A stretch of 35,544 bases of DNA from Synechococcaceae cyanobacterium (lineage in GTDB: Bacteria > Cyanobacteriota > Cyanobacteriia > PCC-6307 > Cyanobiaceae), in contig CANGZM010000006.1 in assembly GCA_947458155.1 (NCBI GenBank), positions 1-35,544 on the forward strand, in the 5' to 3' direction. Made by a program: the position numbers and the translations under genes. The notes beneath the pieces were generated by a model. It made no database searches and was not told where the DNA came from. It saw nothing but the letters and a program-made list of their open reading frames with translations. This document shows, one piece after another, positions 15,694-26,232 of this stretch (the first letter of the stretch is position 1; each line of letters begins with the position of its first letter).

Positions 15694-18062
15694 CGACCGG
15701 TGAACCTGGTTCACTCATCGGCGGCCGTTATCGCCTCGAACGGCTGCTTTCGGAAGCCCCAGGGCCCCAGGGGAGCCTCTGGCTCGGCACGGACAGCCTG
15801 GCAGCGGAGGCCCCTGTGGTGTTGCGCCGGGTCGGAGCGGAGCGGGACCAGGAGCGGGTCCGCCAGCTTTGGACCCGTTTGCAAGGGGTGCTCCATCCCC
15901 AGGTACCCCGCTTTGGGGCCGCGATTGAGGTGGAAGGGGCCCTTTGGTTGGTGCGCGAATGGCAGGGGGGCCGCACCTACGGCCAGCTGCTGGCTGCCCG
16001 CCGCGAGCGTCAATTGGTCTTCGGTGCTGGCGAGGTGTTGCTGCTGTTGCGTCAGCTCCTGCCCGTACTGGTAGTGCTGCATGGCCAGGAGCTGATCCAT
16101 GGGGATCTCACCCCCGCCAATTTGCTGCGCCGCGATCGTGATGGCCAGCCGGTGCTGCTTGATTTCGGCCTGTTAAGGGGTCTGGCTGAGGCGACGGATC
16201 CCGGCGGGGCCACCCCCGGCTACGCCCCGCCCGAGCAGCTGGCGGGCGGGGCCCCCCAGCCCTGGATGGATCTTTATTCCCTCGGGGTGGTCGCCATGGT
16301 GCTGCTCAGCGGCGATGGTCCCGAAGCCCTGCTTGATCCCGTCAGCCTGGAGTGGCGCTGGCCGGTGGCCCTGGAGACCGAGCCCGCTCTTGCCAGCCAA
16401 ATCAGCCGCCTGGTGAGTCTGGACCCCAAGCGCCGTTATGCCAGTTCAGCCCAGGCCCTGGCGGCTTTCCAGGCCCTGGCCATGCCTGATAGCACCGGTC
16501 CGGTGCCTCGCGCTGACCGCACTTTGGTACTGGTGCCCCCGCCTGTGGACCATTCCCGGCCGCCGGTTGAGCCTGCCCAACCACTTCCCTGGACGGAAGC
16601 GAACCCAGCAGCGACCCTTGATCCCGCTGTCGCCCTGGGCAGCCCCCCCCAGCAGGTCCCGCTGAAAGAGCCAATGCCACCCGGCGCTGGCGCTGGTCCT
16701 GGAGCTGTCGCTGTCGCTGGCCCTGGTCCTGGTCCTGTTCCTGGCGCTGGCCCCGGCGCTTTCGCTGGTCCTGGCCCTGGCGCTGTGGAATCGACCTTGG
16801 ACGATCCCTGGAGCGAGCCTGCCGCCCCGGAATCGTCGCCCCGAGATCAGCGGCAGTTGCGGACGCGGCGCCGGCAGGAGGATCGGGAGAGGGCGGCGGA
16901 GGGCGGGCTTTGGCCGGTTCTAATCGCCTTGGTGCTGTCGGTGCTGGCCGGGACGGCCCTGGGCTGGTGGTGGCTGGGTCGGGGCAAGCCCCAGGCTCCG
17001 GCAGCCCTGGCCCCCACCGAGGAGCCTTCCGGCGGGGCCAGCCTGCCACCGACCGAGGTGGACCAACGGCAACAGTTGCTCAGCCGGCTGCGGGCGATGC
17101 AAGTGGACCGCGGCTGGTTCCTCAGCCTGGTCGATGCCAATTTGCTGGCCCAATATCCCGAGCGCCGGGGGCGCCTGCCCACCGATTCGCTGGAGGATGC
17201 CCCCCTGCGGCGGGTCTGGAACCAGTTGGCTGAGGATTGGCTGGCGCGGGTGGAGCAGTTGCCGATGACCCTCCGCCGTCGTTTGGGCAGCTTCAGTGCG
17301 GGGGACTGGAAGCGGCGACAGGAATCCTTTCTCGCCCAGGGCCTGAGCACAGAGGTACTGCAGCAGCTGGTTTCAGGCAGTACCCAGAGCCTTCTGCCCG
17401 GGCGGAACGGTCAGGACATGCCGGCCGAGCCGTTCCGCCAGCTTTGGTATGCGGCGGCTGATCAGACCCTCGAGAACGTGCGCATCGAGCCCATTGAGGT
17501 CCCCACCCAGGTCACCCAGCTGCTGTCGGCGGATGTCCCAGCCAGTGGCGCCCGCCTGTTTCCGATCCGGCTGCCCACAGATCACGCTTTGGTGCTGGGG
17601 GTGAATGGCTCGCCGTTGCTGCAGATGAGTGTCTACGGGGCTGATGGCACTCTGCTGGCCCCCAAGGGGCCCCTGCGGGTCCTCAGCCTCGGGCAACAGG
17701 TCCGCTTGCCGGTCCAGTTGCTGGTGACCAATGAGGGGGTTGCTCCGGCCCGCATCAGCCTTTCTTTGCGGGCCGATCCCCCCGCGCCTGCTCCTCCCAC
17801 GGCCGGGGACCCCCCGCCCCCGCCTGAGGGGGTAGAGGCGCCAGACACCACTGTACCCGGCGCGGCCGAGGAACCAGCGGGTCCTTCGGCAGTTCCCGGG
17901 AGGGACGCCCCAGTGCCTCCCCCGCAAGCTCCCTCGGCTTCTCCATCCCCTCCAACCCAACCAAGCCAACCCCAGCCGGCCCCAGGCCCGGGTGGGGTTC
18001 TGTCAGCTCCCGAGGTCCCAGCAACCCCTGCGTCGCCACCGCCAGCCCCGGCCCGGCCCTAA
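15690..18062 (+). CDS. Eukaryotic-like Ser/Thr protein kinase or pseudokinase with Gly/Ala/Pro linker, one TM segment and Pro-rich C-terminus
   Basis: HGDLTPANLLRRDRDGQPVLLDFGL, GYAPPEQLAGG, WMDLYSLGVVAMVLLSG; TM segment WPVLIALVLSVLAGTALGWWWLG. ATGA overlap with the cysteine synthase gene. Confidence 0.9.
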   Translation: MTTGEPGSLIGGRYRLERLLSEAPGPQGSLWLGTDSLAAEAPVVLRRVGAERDQERVRQLWTRLQGVLHPQVPRFGAAIEVEGALWLVREWQGGRTYGQLLAARRERQLVFGAGEVLLLLRQLLPVLVVLHGQELIHGDLTPANLLRRDRDGQPVLLDFGLLRGLAEATDPGGATPGYAPPEQLAGGAPQPWMDLYSLGVVAMVLLSGDGPEALLDPVSLEWRWPVALETEPALASQISRLVSLDPKRRYASSAQALAAFQALAMPDSTGPVPRADRTLVLVPPPVDHSRPPVEPAQPLPWTEANPAATLDPAVALGSPPQQVPLKEPMPPGAGAGPGAVAVAGPGPGPVPGAGPGAFAGPGPGAVESTLDDPWSEPAAPESSPRDQRQLRTRRRQEDRERAAEGGLWPVLIALVLSVLAGTALGWWWLGRGKPQAPAALAPTEEPSGGASLPPTEVDQRQQLLSRLRAMQVDRGWFLSLVDANLLAQYPERRGRLPTDSLEDAPLRRVWNQLAEDWLARVEQLPMTLRRRLGSFSAGDWKRRQESFLAQGLSTEVLQQLVSGSTQSLLPGRNGQDMPAEPFRQLWYAAADQTLENVRIEPIEVPTQVTQLLSADVPASGARLFPIRLPTDHALVLGVNGSPLLQMSVYGADGTLLAPKGPLRVLSLGQQVRLPVQLLVTNEGVAPARISLSLRADPPAPAPPTAGDPPPPPEGVEAPDTTVPGAAEEPAGPSAVPGRDAPVPPPQAPSASPSPPTQPSQPQPAPGPGGVLSAPEVPATPASPPPAPARP
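16682..16787 (+). repeat. Imperfect hexanucleotide-type tandem repeat (ggcgct/ggtcct/gctgtc family) encoding a Gly-Ala-Pro linker
   Basis: ggcgctggcgctggtcctggagctgtcgctgtcgctggccctggtcctggtcctgttcctggcgctggccccggcgctttcgctggtcctggccctggcgctg read directly. Confidence 0.85.
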
Positions 18063-18092
18063 GGGCAAGGAAAATAAGGGAGGGGATTCGCT

Positions 18093-18590
18093 TCAGAGGC
18101 GGGCGATGGCCGCGCGGGCTTCCTTCGCTTCCACTTTGCGCTTTTCTTCCTGGCGCTTGTCGTGCAGCTTGCGCCCCTTGCCCAGCCCGACGGTCACCTT
18201 GATCCAGGAACCCTTGAGGTGGAGATTGAGCGGAATCAGGGTGAGGCCCTTCTGGTCGAGGGCGCTGCGCAGCTTGTCGAGTTCGCGGCGATGGGCCAGG
18301 AGTTTGCGCACCCGCAGGGGTTCGTGGTTGAAGAAGCGGCCGGCGTGGCTGTGGGGCGAGATGTGCACGTTGTGGAGTTGCATCTCGCCATTGCGGATCA
18401 GACAAAAACCGTCGCGCAGGTTCACTTGGCCCGAACGAATGGATTTCACTTCCGTGCCGAGCAGCTCGATCCCGGTCTCCAGGGTTTCGAGAATTTCGTA
18501 CTGATGGCGTGCGAAGCGGTTGTCGGCCAACAGTTTGTGGGCCGGATCCTTGGGCTTGCCACCCCCCTGTCTCCCGGGTCCCTTCGCCAT
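18093..18590 (-). CDS. smpB: SsrA-binding protein SmpB
   Basis: [76 protein letters not shown]. Confidence 0.97.
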   Translation of the reverse strand: MAKGPGRQGGGKPKDPAHKLLADNRFARHQYEILETLETGIELLGTEVKSIRSGQVNLRDGFCLIRNGEMQLHNVHISPHSHAGRFFNHEPLRVRKLLAHRRELDKLRSALDQKGLTLIPLNLHLKGSWIKVTVGLGKGRKLHDKRQEEKRKVEAKEARAAIARL

Positions 18591-18676
18591 GGATGGCCCC
18601 CTGAGTTCAGCCAATCTTCAGAGAGTAGTTGGGCTTTGGTACCTGGGGGATGGCCGCAGCCGTTACCCTCATGGAT

Positions 18677-19750
18677 ATGGCGATCGTGTCTTCTGGCCCC
18701 TCTCCCCTTCCCGGTGGTGATCGGGCCAAGCCTGCTGCGCCCCCAAGGCCGCAGCTGCTTGATCCGGCCGCTGGCGAGGCTGAACTCTCAGGTCGGGAGG
18801 ACAGTCTGCGGCCGCGGCGGCTGGCGGATTACATCGGTCAGAGCGAACTCAAGCAGGTGCTGGGCATCGCCGTCGCTGCGGCCCGGGGCCGCGGCGAAGC
18901 CCTCGATCATGTGCTGCTCTACGGCCCGCCCGGTTTGGGTAAGACGACCATGGCCCTGGTGCTGGCCGAGGAGTTGGGGGTGCGTTGCCGCATCACCAGT
19001 GCCCCCGCCCTGGAACGCCCCCGCGACATCGTCGGTCTGCTGGTGAACTTGCAGGCCCACGAGGTGCTGTTCATCGACGAGATCCACCGCCTCAACAGGG
19101 TCGCCGAAGAAATCCTCTACCCCGCGATGGAGGATTGCCGGCTCGACCTCACCGTCGGCAAGGGCACCACTGCCCGCACCCGCAGCCTGGAGTTGCCCCC
19201 CTTCACCCTCGTGGGGGCCACTACGAGGGCGGGTTCCCTGAGTTCACCCCTGCGTGACCGTTTCGGTTTGCTGCATCGCCTGGAGTTCTACGGCCTCGAC
19301 GATCTGCGGGCCATCGTCGAACGGGCCGCTCGTCTGTTGCTGATGGATCTTGCCCCCGATGCGGCCCAGGAGGTGGCCCGTCGTTGCCGTGGCACGCCCC
19401 GGATCGCCAATCGCTTGCTCAGGCGTGTCAGGGATGTGGCGGCGGTGGGGGGCCACGATTTCATCGACCGGCAGCTGGTGGCCGAGGCCCTGCGGCTGCA
19501 TCGGGTCGATTCGATGGGCCTGGATGCCTCTGACCACCGCCTGTTGCGACTGCTGCTAGACGGCCACGGCGGCGGACCCGTAGGACTGGAAACCCTGGCG
19601 GCTGGCCTGGGCGAGGACCCGGCGACCCTGGAGACGGTAGTGGAACCCTTTTTGCTGCAGGTGGGCTTTCTGCAGCGCACGCCGCGCGGCCGCTTGGTCA
19701 CCCCTGCGGGCCGGGCCCATCTCGGCGACCCCAAGCAGGTGGCGGCATGA
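18677..19750 (+). CDS. ruvB: Holliday junction ATP-dependent helicase RuvB
   Basis: [91 protein letters not shown]. Alternative start at 18629. Confidence 0.97.
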   Translation: MAIVSSGPSPLPGGDRAKPAAPPRPQLLDPAAGEAELSGREDSLRPRRLADYIGQSELKQVLGIAVAAARGRGEALDHVLLYGPPGLGKTTMALVLAEELGVRCRITSAPALERPRDIVGLLVNLQAHEVLFIDEIHRLNRVAEEILYPAMEDCRLDLTVGKGTTARTRSLELPPFTLVGATTRAGSLSSPLRDRFGLLHRLEFYGLDDLRAIVERAARLLLMDLAPDAAQEVARRCRGTPRIANRLLRRVRDVAAVGGHDFIDRQLVAEALRLHRVDSMGLDASDHRLLRLLLDGHGGGPVGLETLAAGLGEDPATLETVVEPFLLQVGFLQRTPRGRLVTPAGRAHLGDPKQVAA

Positions 19751-20574
19751 GGCGCTCCCTGCTGGTTTGGTTGGCCCTGGGGCTGTGGTGCGTGGGCCTG
19801 TTGCTGCCCCTGCCCGCCAAGGCCCTGGCCAGTGGGGTGGTCAACCCAGCGGGCCCAAAAAGCGGCATGGCGGCCAGCGAGGAATTGTTTCGGGAGGCCC
19901 TTCGTGCCAGCCGTGAGGGTCGTTTCGACGCAGCCCTTCCCCTTTGGGACGCGGTTCTCGACCAAGCGCCAGAGGATGCGGCGGCCTGGAGCAACCGGGG
20001 CAACGTGCTACTCGCCCTGGGGGATGCCCCTGGAGCAATCGCCGCCCAGGGCCGCTCGATTGCCCTGGCTCCCAATCAAACGGATCCCCATCTCAACCGC
20101 GGCACCGCCGAGGAAGCCCTGGGTCTCTGGCAGGCTGCCGCCGCTGACTACCAGTGGATTCTGGAACGGGATCCCCTGGACGCCTCCGCCCTGTACAACA
20201 TGGGCAACGTAGAGGGCTCCCTAGGGCACTGGGATGCGGCGCGCCGCAATTTCGAGGCGGCGGCCGAAGCCAGGCCCGATTTCGCCATGGCCCGATCCAG
20301 CGCCGCCCTGGCCGCCTTCCAGCTCGGGCAGGGTGATCAAGCCGAACGGGAATTGCGACGTTTGATCCGACGCCATCCCCTCTTTGCTGATGCACGGGCC
20401 GGGCTGACCGCCGTGCTCTGGCAGCGAGGTGGCCGTGGTGAAGCCGAGAGCCATTGGGCCGCGGCCTTCGGGCTCGATCCCCGCTACCGCCAGGATGAAT
20501 GGCTGCGGCAGATACGGCGCTGGCCCCCCGATGCCGTCGAGGCTTTGGACCAGTTTCTGGCCCTGGGCCGATGA
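19747..20574 (+). CDS. TPR repeat protein with signal peptide/N-terminal TM
   Basis: Repeats [104 protein letters not shown] overlap with ruvB. Confidence 0.9.
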   Translation: MRRSLLVWLALGLWCVGLLLPLPAKALASGVVNPAGPKSGMAASEELFREALRASREGRFDAALPLWDAVLDQAPEDAAAWSNRGNVLLALGDAPGAIAAQGRSIALAPNQTDPHLNRGTAEEALGLWQAAAADYQWILERDPLDASALYNMGNVEGSLGHWDAARRNFEAAAEARPDFAMARSSAALAAFQLGQGDQAERELRRLIRRHPLFADARAGLTAVLWQRGGRGEAESHWAAAFGLDPRYRQDEWLRQIRRWPPDAVEALDQFLALGR

Positions 20575-21821
20575 TTGCAGCCATGACCCTCTCCCCAGCC
20601 TGCGATTCTCCAGCGGATCCCCTCCAAATCCCTCCTGGCGATTGGATTGCCCTGGGGTTGGAGGAGACCCTGGCTGCGCTATTGCCCGAGTTGATCCAGC
20701 TGCGTCGCCACTTCCACCGCCATCCCGAACTCAGTGGCCACGAACAGCAGACGGCCGCCCTGGTGGCTGGCGAATTGCGCCGCTGGGGCTGGCAGGTGAG
20801 CGAAGCCGTCGGCCGCACGGGGGTGGTGGGCGAGTTGGGTCCGGCGGGCGGGCCGCTGGTGGCCTTGCGGGTGGATATGGATGCCTTGCCGATCGAAGAG
20901 CGCACCGGCCTGCCCTGGGCCTCGTCTCACCAGGGCCTGATGCATGCCTGCGGCCATGACTTCCACACCACCGTGGGACTGGGCGTGGCCGCCCTGCTCG
21001 CTTCGGTGTCGGATCAGCTCAAGGCCAGGGTGCGGTTGATCTTTCAACCGGCGGAGGAAACGGCCCAGGGGGCGACCTGGATGCGGGCCGATGGCGCGAT
21101 GGACGGGGTGCAGGCCCTGTTTGGGGTTCACGTCTTTCCCAGCTTGCCAGTGGGCACCATTGGCGTCCGTAGTGGCAGCCTCACGGCGGCGGCTGGGGAA
21201 CTGGAAATTGAGGTGTTGGGGGAAAGCGGCCATGGGGCCAGGCCCCACCAGAGCACAGATGCCATCTGGATTGCGGCCCGGGTGGTCAGCGGTCTCCAGG
21301 AGGCGATCAGTCGTCGCTTGGATGCCCTCCATCCGGTGGTGGTCAGCTTTGGCCGCATCGAGGGGGGAAAGGCTTTCAATGTCATCGCCGACCATGTGCG
21401 GCTGCTGGGTACGGTCCGCTGCCTTGATCTGGAGCTCCATAGCCAGTTGCCGATTTGGATTGAAGCCACGGTGCAGGCCCTTTGCCGCGGCCATGGCGGT
21501 GAGGCCAGGGTTCATTACCGCAGCATTTCACCCCCCGTTCAAAACGATTCAAGGCTCACCGAGCTCGTGGCCCTGGCGGCCAGCGATCTGCTTGGGGCCG
21601 AAAAGGTGCAGTGGCTTGAGCAGCCCTCCCTAGGCGCCGAGGATTTTGCCGAATTGCTGCGCGATTGTCGCGGCACCATGTTTCGCCTGGGGGTGGCGGG
21701 ACCAGAGGGTTGCTCGCCGCTTCACAGCAATACTTTCCTTGCCGATGAAGGCGCCCTGGAGGTGGGCATCCGGGTGCTCAGCTTGAGCCTGCTGCGCTGG
21801 ATGGGCCAGCAGGAACCGTGA
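20571..21821 (+). CDS. M20 family amidohydrolase (hippurate/IAA-amino acid hydrolase-like)
   Basis: LRRHFHRHPELSGHEQQTAALVAGEL, ALRVDMDALPIEERTGLPWAS, MHACGHDFHTTVGLGVA, FQPAEETAQGATWM, SLGAEDFAELL. Confidence 0.93.
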   Translation: MIAAMTLSPACDSPADPLQIPPGDWIALGLEETLAALLPELIQLRRHFHRHPELSGHEQQTAALVAGELRRWGWQVSEAVGRTGVVGELGPAGGPLVALRVDMDALPIEERTGLPWASSHQGLMHACGHDFHTTVGLGVAALLASVSDQLKARVRLIFQPAEETAQGATWMRADGAMDGVQALFGVHVFPSLPVGTIGVRSGSLTAAAGELEIEVLGESGHGARPHQSTDAIWIAARVVSGLQEAISRRLDALHPVVVSFGRIEGGKAFNVIADHVRLLGTVRCLDLELHSQLPIWIEATVQALCRGHGGEARVHYRSISPPVQNDSRLTELVALAASDLLGAEKVQWLEQPSLGAEDFAELLRDCRGTMFRLGVAGPEGCSPLHSNTFLADEGALEVGIRVLSLSLLRWMGQQEP

Positions 21822-22063
21822 TCACCGGGCCGCCCCACCTCCAGGATTCGCCAGCGTCGGCCACCCGTTGGCGGCAAGCCCTGCTGGCGCTCTCTTCGCC
21901 CCTTTTGATCGGGTTGGCTTTGGTCCACGGCCTGGCCGGGGACTGGGTTCAATCGCTCCCGGCCCTGACCATCGGCCTGGGCTTGCTGATCTACAGCTGG
22001 ATTGCCCGCCGCCGCCGCCGTGGCGAACTGCTGCGGGCCCTGCGGCTGAAGCGAAACCCCTGA
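21818..22063 (+). CDS. Small two-TM membrane protein (DUF3188-like)
   Basis: 81 aa, GTG start overlapping the amidohydrolase stop; ALLALSSPLLIGLALVHGLAGDWVQSLPALTIGLGLLIYSWIARRRRRGELL. Confidence 0.72.
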   Translation: MITGPPHLQDSPASATRWRQALLALSSPLLIGLALVHGLAGDWVQSLPALTIGLGLLIYSWIARRRRRGELLRALRLKRNP

Positions 22064-22071
22064 GAGGCCCC

Positions 22072-22722
22072 ATGGATTCCTCCCTCGATCCGTTACCCAA
22101 CTCGGAATTGCTGCAGGCGATCCGCTCGGGTGATCCATCCCGCGCCATGCCTGCCCTGGCTTCCCTGCGGCAGTTGCCAGCGCCGGAGGCGATTCCGCTG
22201 CTGTTGATCGGTCTGCAGCAGACGGCTTTTGCCATTCGTTCCCTCTGCTGCGCCGGGCTCGGCTTCAAGCGCAGCGAGCAGGGGCGGCAGGCGCTGGTCA
22301 AGGTTCTGCGGGAGGATCCCGATGCCAATGTGAGGGCAGAAGCGGCCAATGCCCTTGCCTATTACGGGGTGGTGGAAGCCTGGCCACTGCTGCGCCAGAC
22401 CTTTGCCGACGATGACCATTGGTTGGTGCGTTGCAGCATCCTGGCCGCCCTGGCCGAAGACCCCACCATGCAGCCGGCCTGGTTACTGGATCTGGCCGAG
22501 CTAGCCCTTGCTGACAGGGATGGCACGGTGCGGGTGGGCGGTGCCGAACTTCTAGGCCGGTTGTTGGGGCTACCACCAGGTCCGGCAAGCGCTGCCGCCG
22601 TGGCTGACCTGGCGCGCGAGCGACTGCGTTCCTTGACCAAGGACCCTGATCACCTGGTGGTGGCTGCAGCCTTGAATGGGCTCCATGGCCAACGGGGAAT
22701 CCCAGCCCCTGGCCAGGGCTGA
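22072..22722 (+). CDS. HEAT repeat protein
   Basis: Helical repeats DPSRAMPALASLRQLPAPEAIPLLLIGLQ, DPDANVRAEAANALAYYGVVEAWPLLRQTFADDDHWLVRCSILAALAED, DRDGTVRVGGAELLGRL. Confidence 0.85.
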   Translation: MDSSLDPLPNSELLQAIRSGDPSRAMPALASLRQLPAPEAIPLLLIGLQQTAFAIRSLCCAGLGFKRSEQGRQALVKVLREDPDANVRAEAANALAYYGVVEAWPLLRQTFADDDHWLVRCSILAALAEDPTMQPAWLLDLAELALADRDGTVRVGGAELLGRLLGLPPGPASAAAVADLARERLRSLTKDPDHLVVAAALNGLHGQRGIPAPGQG

Positions 22723-22805
22723 TGAACCCAAGACACTGGCGACCAAGCCAGACAGCATCCCGACTTGCCCTGGACAAAGAACGCTTCTGCCTTGCTAGTT
22801 TGCTT

Positions 22806-24355
<1,550 letters not shown>

Positions 24356-24591
24356 GCGCATTTGATTAATTCACCCTATGTATAATCTCACGACAATTGC
24401 GTTATCAAGTAGCATTTGATTTTGAATGGGCTTGATGGGTTATATGGACGACTAAATTTCGCAGTTCTTGAACGTATTGTACTATTCAATATCGATGTGA
24501 TCAGCATCTCATTAGAACTGGCGTTTCTTGTTCGGACTAAATCAGGCCTTAGAACCTATTTTAGTTTGTTTTTCATGGAACCAATTAGTTC

Positions 24592-25998
24592 CTAAAGAAA
24601 GTGAGACCTAGCCCATACGTCGTTAAAATAAATCAGCTGCCAAAAAATCGTGACGATTCCACTTGCCCAAAGCATTACATTGACCCAAGAACGGGAATCC
24701 CCGAGTTCTTCGCAGCCCGCGATTGCCAGGATAATGAAAGCCGGGAAGAATTTGATAAGATAGCGAATTCTTACATAGCTCAATAACCAAGCTGGTATCA
24801 GTGTAAGCAAAGCCGCAATTAGCAACAAAAGCAGCAGGGGGCGCAAACGCTGAGCCTTTAGTAAGACTACGGAAATCATGGGGATAAGCATGAGTTTAAA
24901 AGAATGCACAAAGAAAGGCAATCCTTTAACTGCAGACAGTCCGACATAATTTGCATAAAGTTGTGGATGTTGAGTGATGAACTTGAAAACGGAAGTGGAT
25001 TCACGAAATTGACCTGCTCTTAACTGTGCAACGACATCATAAATGGGCTGGCTATTGGGGCTGAACTGATGAGGCATTGATAACTCAACGTAGGTAGGCA
25101 TGAAGGCCCCCATGCTTCGATCAAACTGTTCAATGTTTGAGCCCGTAACGAACAAGGAGGGCAGCAGCAACAGGCCCAACCAACTAATTGTAAGAATAAA
25201 AGCCCAAACTGCATGGGGATTGCCACGACGGCGCTCCCAGAGCCACCAAAAAGTCGCCATACCTATGGAAGCAACTATAAATTCAACTTTGGCAAGTCCG
25301 AACATCGCCAGCAAGAATGAAGTTATCCACAAAGGCCATCGGACGCAGATTGCGAAGAGAAATAACGTTAGGAGGCTACCAGCCATAACCTCATTACTAG
25401 GCTGAATAAATTGGAATCCGGAAGTAGCTATAATCGTAAGTGCAAGAATGCGCAACATAGGAATATCAATTAATTGTCGAATTAGAAGAAATGAGCTGCC
25501 AAGGTAGGAAGTCATGGCAAGAATTCGGATGTGCCAATTTAGATTTTCAGGGCTTGTAGGAACCAGCAACTTGTATAGTCCTACAATTAGGTTTGATGAG
25601 ACTCCGCCTGAGAACATTAGGTTTGGATATCTGAAAATCCAGTTTCCGTTAGACCTTCCGATACTAAGATCAGCAGACAAGATAAATGATTGGTCCATCG
25701 GGTGCGCTGGCGGTATGCCAGAATCCTTTAAGATGAAAAAGGCTGAAACGAGCAAAGCAGCAACTAATGCTGCAAGCAAGAGGTAGTCGCCGAGACGCTC
25801 GGACCGACTTCGTGCAATTAATGATTCTCGCATGTTTACCAAGTTTTCACACACCACCACTATCATACATGCAAGAATGAAACTTGTATCGGTGCGGGCA
25901 ATCGGGCAGGTTCTCCAGCTTCTCGGCGATGCTTCCTCCAACCGGACTGACCCTCCTATTAGGTTGGCACTGAAGAGATGCGCTGCATTGAACAGCAA
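24592..25998 (-). CDS. Polytopic membrane protein, GT-C glycosyltransferase-like (uncharacterised)
   Basis: Long hydrophobic ORF with about 10 or more TM segments and an extracytoplasmic-type loop (PMDQSFILSADLSIGRSNGNWIFRYPNLMFSGGVSSN). The true start may be internal (e.g. MRESLIARSRSERLGDYLLL). No specific family recognised. Confidence 0.7.
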   Translation of the reverse strand: MLFNAAHLFSANLIGGSVRLEEASPRSWRTCPIARTDTSFILACMIVVVCENLVNMRESLIARSRSERLGDYLLLAALVAALLVSAFFILKDSGIPPAHPMDQSFILSADLSIGRSNGNWIFRYPNLMFSGGVSSNLIVGLYKLLVPTSPENLNWHIRILAMTSYLGSSFLLIRQLIDIPMLRILALTIIATSGFQFIQPSNEVMAGSLLTLFLFAICVRWPLWITSFLLAMFGLAKVEFIVASIGMATFWWLWERRRGNPHAVWAFILTISWLGLLLLPSLFVTGSNIEQFDRSMGAFMPTYVELSMPHQFSPNSQPIYDVVAQLRAGQFRESTSVFKFITQHPQLYANYVGLSAVKGLPFFVHSFKLMLIPMISVVLLKAQRLRPLLLLLLIAALLTLIPAWLLSYVRIRYLIKFFPAFIILAIAGCEELGDSRSWVNVMLWASGIVTIFWQLIYFNDVWARSHFL

Positions 25999-26135
25999 GC
26001 TGGGCGCAGCTCTGCAGTGAGTCCATCGCGGTAGAGACGGCTAAATGGCTTATCGTTTTCGGAAAGCTGAAATTGCTAGTTTAAATGCACTTTGTGGTTT
26101 GTGCGTTATTCGCCGATGACGCAAATTCAACACTA

Positions 26136-26167
26136 ATAATAAAAGCGCCCCGTGGTGTTGGGGCGCT
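26136..26167 (-). terminator. Rho-independent terminator of tkt
   Basis: Perfect 8-bp stem agcgcccc/ggggcgct followed on the minus strand by ttttattatt; just 3' of the tkt stop. Confidence 0.85.
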
Positions 26168-26232
26168 AAGGCACAATTGATCTACATTTAAAAAATGATT
26201 GAGGCTGCTGTGAGTGGGCCCATTCTGTTTTA

